Part shown: positions 16,863 through 24,974 of the stretch, piece after piece
Layout: each line of letters opens with the position of its first letter
Numbering within the stretch: position 1 is the first letter of the stretch
NCBI RefSeq assembly: GCF_902859585.1
Contig: NZ_CADIJM010000008.1
Span: 1-64,000 of the forward strand
Source: Achromobacter animicus
GTDB taxonomy: Bacteria > Pseudomonadota > Gammaproteobacteria > Burkholderiales > Burkholderiaceae_B
Reading direction: 5' to 3'
DNA: 64,000 nucleotides
Made by a program: the position numbers and the translations under genes
Notes under the pieces: generated by a model
The model's input: only the letters and a program-made list of their open reading frames with translations
Databases searched by the model: none
Told to the model about the DNA's origin: nothing

Positions 16863-17516
16863 CTATCCCGCCTTGCGTATCGTGAAGTTGATGCGCTGGC
16901 TGCCCAGCCGCGGATGCGGCAGGTCCTTCAGCGGCATCACGCCGTGAAACCGCAGGCGGTCCACGCCTCCCCACACGACGACGTCACCGTGAAACAGCGG
17001 CACCCGCGCCGCGCGGTCCGCGCGGTCGTCTCCCCCGAACAGAAACATCGCCGGCATGCCCAGCGACACCGACACGATGGGCGCGTTGAAATCGCGCTCG
17101 TTGCGGTCCTGGTGCAGCGACAGACGCGAGCCGGGTTCGTAACGGTTGACCAGGCACGCATCGGGCGCAAAATCCGGAAAGCCGGCTTCCCGCGCCGCGT
17201 CCTGCGCCAACTGCGTGAAGGCCTGCGGCATCGCCGGCCAGGGCTGTCCGGACACGGGGTCGATGCGGCTGTAGCGATAGCCGCGGGCGTCCGTCGTCCA
17301 CCCCAAGTCGCCGCAGTTGGTCAGCGCCACCGACATCGTGTACCCGCCGGGCGTCTCCATGTGCCGGAACGGCGCCTGCGCTGTCACGTCGTCCACGCCG
17401 GCCAGCAGCGCGTCAACGGTTGGCAGCGCAAAGCCGCGCAACACCACGGATTGCGGGCCGATGGTCACGCGGCCATGCTGGGCGGGATCGTCGCCGCCGA
17501 ATAGGTCCAGGGTCAT
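16863..17516 (-). CDS. alkB: DNA oxidative demethylase AlkB
   Basis: A 217-residue Fe(II)/2-oxoglutarate dioxygenase that repairs N1-methyladenine and N3-methylcytosine in DNA. Signatures are the substrate loop YTMSVALTNCGDLGW, PWPAMPQAF, CLVNRYEPGSRLSLHQDRNE with the HxD pair, VSVSLGMPAMFLFGG, FHGDVVVWGG, the distal histidine in RLRFHGV and the 2OG-binding arginine in QRINFTIR. All catalytic residues are present. ATG 17516 is chosen because it lies one base before the stop of the upstream oxygenase gene and matches the family N-terminus. The pair therefore forms a tightly coupled two-oxygenase operon. Confidence 0.93.
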   Translation of the reverse strand: MTLDLFGGDDPAQHGRVTIGPQSVVLRGFALPTVDALLAGVDDVTAQAPFRHMETPGGYTMSVALTNCGDLGWTTDARGYRYSRIDPVSGQPWPAMPQAFTQLAQDAAREAGFPDFAPDACLVNRYEPGSRLSLHQDRNERDFNAPIVSVSLGMPAMFLFGGDDRADRAARVPLFHGDVVVWGGVDRLRFHGVMPLKDLPHPRLGSQRINFTIRKAG

Positions 17517-17517
17517 G

Positions 17518-18231
17518 TCACACCGCGTCGTGAAAAATGATGCCAAGCGTGTGGCGGCGCCCCGAACGCAGCTCGCTCACGCCGTGGCGCATGGCCACCT
17601 TGCGCCATCCGCGCACGCCGGGAACCGGGCGCTGGTTCACCGTGAAGATCAGCGCATCTCCTTGCTTCAGGGGCAGCACGTCGGCGCGCTGCTCTCGGCT
17701 GCCGGTTTCCGTCATGACGAATTCACCGCCCGTGAAGTCCACGTCCGGCGTGGACAACAGCACCGCCACCTGCAACGGAAACACGTGTTCGCCGTACAGG
17801 TCCTGGTGCAGGCAGTTGTAGTCGCCCGGCCCGTACTGCAGGATCAATGGCGTCGGCCGGCGCTGGCCGGCCCCGTGGCACCGCGCAAGAAAATCCGCGT
17901 GATCTGCGGGGTACTGCACGCCGATGCCCATCTGCCGGTTCCATCGGTTGGCGATGGGCGCCAGCTGGGTATAAAGCGCGCCGCGCAGGCGGGCAAGCAG
18001 GTCAGGCAAGGGATAGCGGAAATACTTGTACTCGCCACGCCCGAATCCGTGACGCGCCATCACGATACGGCTTCGGTAGCGATCATCGTGGTCGTAGGCG
18101 TCCGACAGCGCGATGCATTGCGCAGGCGTCAGCAAGGCGGGCAGGACAGCGTTGCCGTGCGCGTCGAGGTCGGCAACGGCGCGGTTCCAGTCCTGCTGCG
18201 CGAGCAGGGCGTCGGCGGGCGTGGTGGTCAT
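17518..18231 (-). CDS. 2OG-Fe(II) oxygenase (prolyl-hydroxylase-type), alkB partner
   Basis: A 237-residue oxygenase with an intact metal triad: HQD (H142, D144) in LILQYGPGDYNCLHQDLYGE and the distal histidine H216 in RHGVSELRSGRRHTL. The arginine after it would bind 2-oxoglutarate. Conserved core VFPLQVAVLLSTPDVDFTGGE is shared with the degenerate paralogue at 9.1-9.8 kb. The substrate is unknown; a protein or nucleic-acid substrate in alkylation repair is a reasonable guess from its place directly before alkB, with one base between stop and start. The promoter region upstream contains a 14-bp tandem repeat. Confidence 0.85.
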   Translation of the reverse strand: MTTTPADALLAQQDWNRAVADLDAHGNAVLPALLTPAQCIALSDAYDHDDRYRSRIVMARHGFGRGEYKYFRYPLPDLLARLRGALYTQLAPIANRWNRQMGIGVQYPADHADFLARCHGAGQRRPTPLILQYGPGDYNCLHQDLYGEHVFPLQVAVLLSTPDVDFTGGEFVMTETGSREQRADVLPLKQGDALIFTVNQRPVPGVRGWRKVAMRHGVSELRSGRRHTLGIIFHDAV

Positions 18232-18274
18232 GGTCGTTGAATGGAGAACTACTGCGGCAAATTTACGGCGGCAG

Positions 18275-18302
18275 ATTCACTGCGGAAAATTCACTGCGGA
18301 AA
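18275..18302. repeat. 14-bp tandem repeat upstream of the alkB operon
   Basis: ATTCACTGCGGAAA occurs twice in perfect tandem, flanked on both sides by related pieces (ACTGCGGCAAATTT at 18251 and ATCGCTGCG at 18303). It lies 44-71 bases upstream of the oxygenase start, where regulator or promoter elements would be expected. Confidence 0.8.
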
Positions 18303-18392
18303 ATCGCTGCGTCCAGTCTACGCCTTGCGAAATAAACGGCCACTCCGCTTGTTGCGGATTGCGGTAGACCGGGTCGCGTTTGACTTCCACCC

Positions 18393-19934
18393 CTACAACA
18401 ACGGCTCCAGCGGCAACAGCGACGCCACCCACACGGTCGCGCGTTGCAAGATGCTGGCGCCGGGCTCGCGGTCATGGCGCACCGTGTGACCGTCGCGATC
18501 TTCCAGCCAGTAGAGCTTGCCCATCTCATCCAGCATGACGCGGTAGGCGGTGCGGGGCAGTTCTTCCTCGAAGGCGTCTTCGATGCCACGCGCCAGCGCC
18601 GGGCTGTCGATCACGAATCCCAGCTCGGTGTTCAATCGCGCCGAGCGCGGATCGAAATTGAACGACCCGACGAAAACGCGCTCGCCATCCACCGCGAAGG
18701 TCTTGGCGTGCAGGCTGGAGCCCGAACTGCCGAAGGGACCCATGCTCTTGTTGCGCTCGACGCCTTGCATCGCGCGCTTCATTTCGTACAGCTCGACGCC
18801 GGCGGCCAGCAAGTCCTTGCGGCGCTTGGCGTAGCCCGAATGCACCACCGCCACGTCGGTGGCTTCCAGCGCGTTGGTCAGCACCCGGACCTTGACGCCA
18901 TTGCGCGCCATCTTGGCAAACGCCTGCGTGCCGGCGGCGGTGGGCACGAAGTAAGGCGACACCAGCAGCAGTTCCTTTGCTGGCTCGCCCACGATCTCGT
19001 GCAGTTGGTGCGGCAGCATCGCCTCGGGCGGCGCGGTGCCCAGCGTCTTGCCCGGATCGTCGCTGACCATTTGGGTGCTCGCCCAGATCAGGGGCAGTTC
19101 GCCGCCAAGCAACTGCCGGATGAAGGGCAGGTCGCGCATCGCCTGCGCATAGGCTGCAGCCTCGGGCGACTGTTCGACCGCGGCCGCGTCCGCCTCCAGT
19201 TCTTCCAGTTCGTTGGACGCAGCCTTCCGGACGATGCCTGCCACCGGATAGGCGGAATCGCTGCGCCAGTAGCGGTCGAAGTCGCCCGACACGTCGCTGA
19301 CGGCGGCGCCGATGGCCAGCACGTCCATGTCCCTGAACAGCACGCCGTCGGTGGCGCCAAAGTACTCGTCGCCGATGTTGCGGCCGCCCACGATGGTGGC
19401 CTGGTTGTCGGCGGTGAATGACTTGTTGTGCATCCGGCGGTTCAGCCGGTTGAAGTCCGTCAGGTAACCAAGCGGCTTTGGCCAGCGCAGCGTGAAAGGG
19501 TTGTAGAGCCGCACCTCGATGTTCGGATGCCCGTCCAGCGCGGACAGCGTCCGGTCCAGTCCCGACGTGCCGTTGTCGTCCAGCAGCAGGCGCACGCGAA
19601 CGCCCCGGTCGGCGGCCTCGTGCAGCGCCTCGAACAGCATGATGCCCGTCATGTCGTCGTGCCAGATGTAGTACTGCACGTCCAGACTGCGTTCGGCCGC
19701 ACGCGCCAGCATCATGCGCGCGGCAAAGGCGTCCAGGGGATCGGCGAGGGCGTGGATGCCGGACTTGCCGGGATGCGCGGCGGCCAGTGGGGCGATCGCC
19801 CGGCCCAGCGGCGTTGCGCCGGCTTCCTCATCGGTAAGTCCCTGCGACACGCTGCGCTTGTCCAGCGAGGGAAGGGAACAACCGGAGGTCAACGCGCAAA
19901 AGATGGTCATGTAGAGGTGTTTGCCCAAGTGCAT
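18393..19934 (-). CDS. Phospholipase D-like lipoprotein (cardiolipin synthase type)
   Basis: A 513-residue member of the PLD superfamily with two HKD motifs, HNKSFTADNQATIVGGRN and HAKTFAVDGERVFVGSFN, both complete. The N-terminus MHLGKHLYMTIFCALTSGCS has a lipobox (LTSGC), so it is probably a periplasm-facing lipoprotein. The ATG at 19934 is preferred over the longer frame to 20012 because it gives a proper lipoprotein signal; ATG 19901 is a shorter alternative. The family includes cardiolipin synthases that join two phosphatidylglycerols or use phosphatidylethanolamine, and close relatives are annotated as PLD-family proteins of unsettled role. Divergent from the XRE regulator. Confidence 0.87.
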   Translation of the reverse strand: MHLGKHLYMTIFCALTSGCSLPSLDKRSVSQGLTDEEAGATPLGRAIAPLAAAHPGKSGIHALADPLDAFAARMMLARAAERSLDVQYYIWHDDMTGIMLFEALHEAADRGVRVRLLLDDNGTSGLDRTLSALDGHPNIEVRLYNPFTLRWPKPLGYLTDFNRLNRRMHNKSFTADNQATIVGGRNIGDEYFGATDGVLFRDMDVLAIGAAVSDVSGDFDRYWRSDSAYPVAGIVRKAASNELEELEADAAAVEQSPEAAAYAQAMRDLPFIRQLLGGELPLIWASTQMVSDDPGKTLGTAPPEAMLPHQLHEIVGEPAKELLLVSPYFVPTAAGTQAFAKMARNGVKVRVLTNALEATDVAVVHSGYAKRRKDLLAAGVELYEMKRAMQGVERNKSMGPFGSSGSSLHAKTFAVDGERVFVGSFNFDPRSARLNTELGFVIDSPALARGIEDAFEEELPRTAYRVMLDEMGKLYWLEDRDGHTVRHDREPGASILQRATVWVASLLPLEPLL

Positions 19935-20026
19935 GACCGCTATTGTGCCGAATCCGGCGCGGGTCGCTCGTAGTGTCCGGCGGGCGAACGGATTGCGCAT
20001 CGGGGAAACCACGCGGTCGACATGTT

Positions 20027-20058
20027 TTCATATATGGAATAAATTCCCGGATATGGAA
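20027..20058. promoter_or_regulatory. Two TTC-N-GGAA palindromes at the XRE gene start
   Basis: TTCATATATGGAA (20027-20039) and TTCCCGGATATGGAA (20044-20058) are near-palindromes sharing TTC...ATATGGAA. They occupy the gap between the divergent lipoprotein and regulator genes, and the second covers the ATG at 20053. They are good candidates for an autoregulatory operator of the XRE protein; no experimental basis. Confidence 0.4.
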
Positions 20059-20634
20059 CAACCACACACCGCCGCCGCCGCCGATGCCGGGCTGGACCTT
20101 CGTCTGGCCGCCCGGCTAAAAACACTGCGCCAGGACCGGGGCTGGTCGCTGGACGATCTGGCCGGCCGCGCCGGCATCAGCCGCGCCACGCTCTCCCGCC
20201 TTGAAAATGGCGAGGTCAGTCCCACCGCCAGCGTGCTGGGCAAGCTTTGCGCCGCCCATGGCATGACGATGTCGCGCCTCATGCTGATGGTCGAAGACGA
20301 CTTTGCCGCCCATGTGCCCCAGGCCGCGCAGGCGGTGTGGGTGGATGACAGCGTGGGTTTCCGCCGCCGCTCGGTGTCGCCGCCGTCGCAGCGCCTGGCG
20401 GGCGAGGTGCTGGCCTGCGAACTGGCCGCCGACGCCCGCATTAGTTATGACCAATCGCCACGGCCCGGCCTTGAACACCATCTGCTGATGCTGGACGGCG
20501 AGCTGTCCGTCACGGCCGACGGCCACACGCATCGCCTGCTGCCGGGCGACTGCCTGCGCTACCAGCTATTCGGCGCCAGCGCCTTCGTCACCCCGCCGCA
20601 CAGCGGCGCCCGCTACCTGCTTTTCATCGTCTGA
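20053..20634 (+). CDS. XRE family regulator with C-terminal cupin domain
   Basis: A 193-residue regulator. Residues about 16-70 are a lambda-repressor-type helix-turn-helix (LAARLKTLRQDRGWSLDDLA and ISRATLSRLENGEVSPT). The second half is a cupin sensor with LEHHLLMLDGELSVTADGHT and LLPGDCLRYQLFG. Proteins of this design repress amino acid or polyamine genes in response to small ligands. The ATG at 20053 is chosen because the family starts close to the helix-turn-helix; it has no clear ribosome site, and longer upstream frames add unrelated residues. The acetyltransferase gene starts seven bases after its stop, so they form an operon and the enzyme is a likely target. Confidence 0.88.
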   Translation: MEQPHTAAAADAGLDLRLAARLKTLRQDRGWSLDDLAGRAGISRATLSRLENGEVSPTASVLGKLCAAHGMTMSRLMLMVEDDFAAHVPQAAQAVWVDDSVGFRRRSVSPPSQRLAGEVLACELAADARISYDQSPRPGLEHHLLMLDGELSVTADGHTHRLLPGDCLRYQLFGASAFVTPPHSGARYLLFIV

Positions 20635-20641
20635 GCCTGCC

Positions 20642-21178
20642 ATGACCCCTGCAAACCTTGAATTGACGCTGCTGACGGCCGATGCCGCCGCGGCCGCCAT
20701 CCCCGAGCTGGCCACCTTGCTGCACGCGTGCGTGCAGGGCGGGGCCAGCGTCAGCTTCGTGCTGCCGTACACGCATGACGACGCGCAGGGGTTCTGGCGC
20801 GGCAAGGTGCTGCCGGGCGTCGAAAGCGGGGCGGTGAAGTTGTGGGTGGCGCGCGTGGACGGGCGGGTTGCCGGATCCGTGCAACTGGACGTCGACACGC
20901 CGCCGAACCAGCCGCACCGCGCCGAGGTGCGCAAGCTGCTGGTGCATCCGGATTTTCGCCGCCAGGGCATCGCGCGCCGGCTGATGCACGAGGTCGAGGA
21001 CATGGCGCGCCGCCTGCATCGCAGCCTGCTCACGCTGGACACGCGCACGGGCGATTCGGCCGAGCCGCTGTACGCGTCGCTGGGCTATCAGACGGTGGGG
21101 GTGATTCCGGGATTTGCACGAGATCCGCTCGACCCGGCGAAGGTGGACGGAACGACGATCATGTACAAGCCGCTATGA
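20642..21178 (+). CDS. GNAT family N-acetyltransferase
   Basis: A 178-residue acetyl-CoA-dependent acyltransferase. The central strand and motif A read AEVRKLLVHPDFRRQGIARR with the pyrophosphate-binding RRQGIA, followed by LMHEVEDMARRLHRSLLTLD and the C-terminal AEPLYASLGYQTVGVIPGFA that closes the fold. The substrate may be an amine or amino-acid-like compound. It is the second gene of the XRE-GNAT operon, separated by seven bases. The start is fixed by this spacing and by the N-terminal strand LELTLLTADA. Confidence 0.88.
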   Translation: MTPANLELTLLTADAAAAAIPELATLLHACVQGGASVSFVLPYTHDDAQGFWRGKVLPGVESGAVKLWVARVDGRVAGSVQLDVDTPPNQPHRAEVRKLLVHPDFRRQGIARRLMHEVEDMARRLHRSLLTLDTRTGDSAEPLYASLGYQTVGVIPGFARDPLDPAKVDGTTIMYKPL

Positions 21179-21199
21179 CCGGCGTTCCGCGCGGGGCGA

Positions 21200-21532
21200 T
21201 CAGGCCAGCGGCTTGATGCCCACGCTGTAGGGCGGCGCGTTGCCGCGCGCGGCGGCCTTGATCTTCAGCATGGACCCGCCGGGCGTGTACTCGAAGTCTT
21301 GATAGGGGACTTCGAACCATTGGTGAAAGCTGGTGCGCGAGAACTCGGGCACCCACACCTTTGCCCGTTTGGCGTCGCAGTGGAATTCCACCAGCGTGCG
21401 GTCGATGCCCAGTGGGCGGGTATTGCCGATGCGGTAGCTGACGCGCAGTTCGGCGCGTGCGACGCGGCCGGGCTGCCAGGTCAGGCCGATGGATTCCATG
21501 AAGTGTTCGATCGCTTCAATGCCGCGATGCAT
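21200..21532 (-). CDS. Hypothetical protein, about 110 residues
   Basis: I do not recognise this protein. From ATG 21532 it reads MHRGIEAIEHFMESIGLTWQ, then several strand-like segments (ARAELRVSYRIGN, RTLVEFHCDAKRAKVWVPEF) and a C-terminal GGSMLKIKAAARGNAPPYSVGIKPLA. No signal peptide, membrane segment or known catalytic motif is seen. Codon use is like the neighbours, with a strong third-position G/C bias, which supports it being real. Longer in-frame starts up to 21778 exist but are less convincing. It is divergent from the SDR gene at 21793 with a 260-base gap and convergent with the acetyltransferase. Confidence 0.6.
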   Translation of the reverse strand: MHRGIEAIEHFMESIGLTWQPGRVARAELRVSYRIGNTRPLGIDRTLVEFHCDAKRAKVWVPEFSRTSFHQWFEVPYQDFEYTPGGSMLKIKAAARGNAPPYSVGIKPLA

Positions 21533-21792
21533 AGCTGACTCCGAAAGCAGCGGGGAAAGAAAGCCCCGCAATGACCCGCCGCGCGTGGCGGCGGCAAACA
21601 GACGGATTATCCGCCATATCGCATTGCCGTAGAAATAGGCAGGTTTCACGCAAGATCCAGCCTGTACGCCCGCGCACACGATTCTTACTATCCTGTCCAG
21701 GGCCGCGCCGGCCGTGGCTCTGCAGAGCGCGGCGGTATCGGCCGCGCAGCCAGGCATCTTGCCGGCGGCCGCAAGCAAGGGAAGGGAATCGT

Positions 21793-22608
21793 ATGAATAC
21801 CGAAAAAATCTGGTTGGTGACGGACGCGTCGGCCGGGCTGGGCGTCACGCTGGTCAAGATGCTGTTGGATCACGGGCACAAGGTCGCGGCCACGTCGGAC
21901 GATGGCGATGCGTTGCTGGAAGCAGTGGGCGCCAAGCTGGAAGGCCGGTTCCTGCCCCTGACCGTCAACCTGGCCGACGAGCGCGCGGTGCGCCGCGCGG
22001 TGGACGCCACGGCGGCGGCCTTTGGCGGCATCGACGTCGTGGTGAATGGCGCCGGGCAGGGCGTGCAAGGCTCGCTCGAGCGGTTGTCGGATGCGCAGTT
22101 GCGCGGCACGTTCGATACCCACGTGTTTGGGGTGCTGAACGTCATCCGCGCCGTGATGCCGCGTCTGCGCGCGCAGCGCGGCGGGCATGTGTTCAATATC
22201 TCGTCGATTCTGGGTTTCGATGGCCGCGCGCCGGAATGGGGCGCCTACAGCGCCGCCAAGTTTGCCGTCAGCGGGCTGACCGAGTCCCTGGCCGCCGATG
22301 CCGCGCCGCTGGGCATCCGCGTGTCGCTGGTCTACCCGGGCGCGATGCGCGCGGGTGATGCGCAAGCATCCCCGGAGCTGGCCGCGCGCGGCGAGCAAGG
22401 GTGGGACCAGGGCGGCGATCCGGTCAAGGCGGCGCAGGCGCTGATCCAGGCCGCCGAGGCGCAATACGCGCCCCTGCACCTGTTCCTGGGCCGCGATTCC
22501 TTCGATCAGGCGCGCAGCAAGATCCAGTCGGTGCAACAGGAGCTGGCACGGTGGCGCGAGATGTCCGTGTCGATCGGCGCTGTCGACGGAAGACGGCTGG
22601 CCGCTTGA
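21793..22608 (+). CDS. SDR family oxidoreductase (altered Gly motif)
   Basis: A 271-residue short-chain dehydrogenase. The nucleotide motif is VTDASAGLG, where the first glycine of TGxxxGxG is replaced by aspartate. The catalytic residues are otherwise normal: NISSILGF for the serine and YSAAK for Tyr/Lys. NGAGQG replaces the common NNAG. Length and the C-terminal region, with helices after PGAMRAG, match the group of longer SDRs active on ketones or retinol-like compounds. The ATG at 21793 follows an AGGGAAGGGAA ribosome-binding region. The Asp change could alter cofactor preference. Stand-alone gene, convergent with the TauE gene. Confidence 0.87.
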   Translation: MNTEKIWLVTDASAGLGVTLVKMLLDHGHKVAATSDDGDALLEAVGAKLEGRFLPLTVNLADERAVRRAVDATAAAFGGIDVVVNGAGQGVQGSLERLSDAQLRGTFDTHVFGVLNVIRAVMPRLRAQRGGHVFNISSILGFDGRAPEWGAYSAAKFAVSGLTESLAADAAPLGIRVSLVYPGAMRAGDAQASPELAARGEQGWDQGGDPVKAAQALIQAAEAQYAPLHLFLGRDSFDQARSKIQSVQQELARWREMSVSIGAVDGRRLAA

Positions 22609-22670
22609 GGCCTACAGCGCGCCAGCCGCATCGGGTGAGCAGCCCGCAGACCGTTTGAGGCGCGCAGCCG

Positions 22671-23426
22671 CTAGCCGCCCAGCAGCCCGCGCCCGGCCTG
22701 GTAGGCGCCCAGCAGCGCCAGGCTGACCATGAAACACAGCTTGAACGTGCGCGCGGAAAGCCGACCGCGCAGCCGTTGCCCCAGCGCCATGCCGGCCAGT
22801 GCCGGCAGCAGCATCAGGAGCGACGCGCTGGCGGCGCCGGCCGTGTAGCCGCCGTTCAGCCACAGCCCCGCGGCCAGCGCCACGGTCGACACCGTGAAGG
22901 AAATCCCCATGGCCTGGATGAGCGCGTCCTTGTCCAGTTTCAGGGCTTGCAGATAGGGCACGGCCGGGATGACGAAGACGCCGGTGGCGGCCGTGATCAC
23001 CCCGGTCACCGCGCCGGCCGCGATGCCGATCCATTGTTCATGCCGGGGCTGCACCGTGGGCGGCGAGCCAAACAGTCCCCAGGCGGCATAAGCCACCAGC
23101 GCCAGCCCCAGGAAGATGCCGGCCCAGTCGCCCGAGGGCGGACCCAGCCACAGCGCGCCCGCCACCGTGCCCGCGCAGACGCCGGCCTGCATGCCGGCGA
23201 TCCGGCGCAGGACCGCGCGCAGTGTGACCCACGGCAGCGCCTGCCACAGGTTGGTGATGAGCGACGGCACGATGAGCAGCGCGGCCGCCTGCGCCGGCGC
23301 CATCACCAGCGCCAGCAATGCCATCGAAATGGTGGGCAGGCCCAGCCCGACCACGCCCTTGACCACGCCGGCCAGGACGAAGACCGTCACGACAGCCGCG
23401 AGCAATACGGGATCGAAAAGATTCAT
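22671..23426 (-). CDS. TauE/SafE family sulfite/organosulfonate exporter-like permease
   Basis: A 251-residue inner-membrane protein with about eight hydrophobic segments. The paired repeat that defines the family is visible: VVKGVVGLGLPTISM in the N-terminal half and ITAATGVFVIPAVPYLQAL in the second. The family moves sulfite, sulfoacetate or other small anions; the substrate here is not known. Its ATG overlaps the stop of the upstream Sel1-like gene by four bases (ATGA), so translation is coupled. The divergent LysR gene about 120 bases beyond that pair is the probable regulator. Confidence 0.87.
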   Translation of the reverse strand: MNLFDPVLLAAVVTVFVLAGVVKGVVGLGLPTISMALLALVMAPAQAAALLIVPSLITNLWQALPWVTLRAVLRRIAGMQAGVCAGTVAGALWLGPPSGDWAGIFLGLALVAYAAWGLFGSPPTVQPRHEQWIGIAAGAVTGVITAATGVFVIPAVPYLQALKLDKDALIQAMGISFTVSTVALAAGLWLNGGYTAGAASASLLMLLPALAGMALGQRLRGRLSARTFKLCFMVSLALLGAYQAGRGLLGG

Positions 23427-23839
23427 GCGGGCTCGCAGTGCGCGGTCAGCGCGTCCTTGGGGCGGCCGAACAGGGCGAAGGCCACATCCTGCGACGGTCC
23501 TTCGTTCTGGCGGGCGGCGCGCAGCAGCCATGCGCGTCCCTCGCACAGGTCGGCGGGCAGCGACGGGCCGTACAACGCCGGACCGCCGATCAGCACCATG
23601 CCCAGCATCCGTTGCGCGGGCGGGTGGTCCGCGCGCGCGGCGGCGCGCAGCCACGTCAGCATTGCGCCATGGTCGCTCTGCGTCTGCGCTTCCAATGCCA
23701 GTGCGTACTGCTGGGCGGGAGTGAGGGGACCGCCAAGTCCGACCTGCGCTTCGGCTACGCCTGAGGCGTGCAGCGCCAACGCGACCAAGGCCAGCCCCGG
23801 CCAGCGCGCGGTCCGGGTGCACAACATTGCAATGTTCAT
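23423..23839 (-). CDS. Secreted Sel1/TPR-like small protein
   Basis: A 138-residue protein with a signal peptide (LALVALALHASGVAEAQ) and a mature part resembling one or two Sel1/TPR helical hairpins: YALALEAQTQSDHGAMLTWL, RAAARADHPPAQRMLGMVLI, CEGRAWLLRAARQNEGPSQD. Such repeats usually mediate protein contacts. The start at 23839 (MNIAMLC) gives a clean signal peptide; the ATG at 23878 is a longer alternative. It is the first gene of a two-gene unit with the TauE-like permease. No specific role is clear. Confidence 0.7.
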   Translation of the reverse strand: MNIAMLCTRTARWPGLALVALALHASGVAEAQVGLGGPLTPAQQYALALEAQTQSDHGAMLTWLRAAARADHPPAQRMLGMVLIGGPALYGPSLPADLCEGRAWLLRAARQNEGPSQDVAFALFGRPKDALTAHCEPA

Positions 23840-23960
23840 GATTTCCGCCTGTTTGGGTGGGTATGGACGCATTCTCACGCTCGCGCCCGACCGCGCCTAT
23901 CGGGATCTGGCTTACCCAGACTATGGCTGAGCCTGAGGCCGGCGTGCTACGCTTTTTTTC

Positions 23961-24974
23961 ATGCGCTTTGACCTGACCGACCTACGCCTTTTCCTGAACG
24001 TGCACGAAACCGGCTCCATCACGGCGGGCGCGGGGCGGTCGCACATGACGTTGGCGTCGGCCAGCGAGCGCATCCGGGGCATGGAAGACGCGCTGGGCGT
24101 ACCGCTGCTGGTGCGCGAGCCGCGCGGCGTGCAGGCGACGCCCGCGGGGCGCACCCTGGTTCATCATGCACGGCTGGTGCTGGGCCAGATCGACCGCATG
24201 CGCGGCGAGCTGGATCATTACGGCGCCGGGCTGAAAGGCCATGTGCGGGTGCTGTGCAACACCACGGCGCTCAGCGAATACCTGCCGCCCGTGCTGGGCG
24301 CGTTTCTCAAGGACCATCCGCATATCTCCGTCGACCTTGAAGAGCGCCTGAGCCACGAGATCGCCGACGCGCTGAGGACCGGCGCATGCGACATCGGGGT
24401 GCTGGCGGACTCGGCCGATCTGCACGGCCTGCGCACGCGCATCTTCCGCCATGACCCGCTGACGCTGATCGTGCCGCGCAGCCATCCGCTCGCGGCGCTG
24501 CAACAGGTGCTGCTGGAGGACGTGGCCGGGTACGAATTCGTCGGATTGGTGCAGGGCAGCGCGTTGCAGGAGCACATCGCGCATCACGCGCGCCGCAGCG
24601 GCAAGGCGCTGTCCTATCGCGTGCGGTTGCGCAGTTTCGATGCCGTCTGCCGGATGGTGGGGCAGGGGGTCGGCGTGGCGATCGTGCCGCGCGCGGCGGC
24701 GGTGCGCTATGGCCGCGCGGCGGGGGTATGCCGCGTGGTGCTGGCGGATCCGTGGGCGGCCCGCGATCTGGTGCTGTGCGTGCGTGATGATCTTCCCGCG
24801 TACGCGGCGGATCTGGTGGCCTATGCGTTGCGCGACGCACCGGCTGGCGATGCGGCCCAAGCGCCCGTGGACCCGGCCCCCGACGCCCCTGCGCGCGTCA
24901 GCGTGCAAAAAGCCGGCGCCCCGGCAGGTGGCCGCGGTCAAACCACGAACCCGACGCGACGGCGGCCAGGATGA
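23961..24974 (+). CDS. LysR family transcriptional regulator
   Basis: A 337-residue LysR regulator. The N-terminal helix-turn-helix reads LRLFLNVHETGSITAGAGRS with SASERIRGMEDALGVPLLVR, and the periplasmic-binding-protein-like effector domain contains HVRVLCNTTALSEYLPPVLG, CDIGVLADSA and GVGVAIVPR. The C-terminal 40 residues are a low-complexity Pro/Ala-rich tail beyond the normal LysR length, lying in the 77-base stretch that also encodes the end of the MATE gene on the other strand. It is divergent from the Sel1-TauE unit, which it probably controls. Confidence 0.9.
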   Translation: MRFDLTDLRLFLNVHETGSITAGAGRSHMTLASASERIRGMEDALGVPLLVREPRGVQATPAGRTLVHHARLVLGQIDRMRGELDHYGAGLKGHVRVLCNTTALSEYLPPVLGAFLKDHPHISVDLEERLSHEIADALRTGACDIGVLADSADLHGLRTRIFRHDPLTLIVPRSHPLAALQQVLLEDVAGYEFVGLVQGSALQEHIAHHARRSGKALSYRVRLRSFDAVCRMVGQGVGVAIVPRAAAVRYGRAAGVCRVVLADPWAARDLVLCVRDDLPAYAADLVAYALRDAPAGDAAQAPVDPAPDAPARVSVQKAGAPAGGRGQTTNPTRRRPG

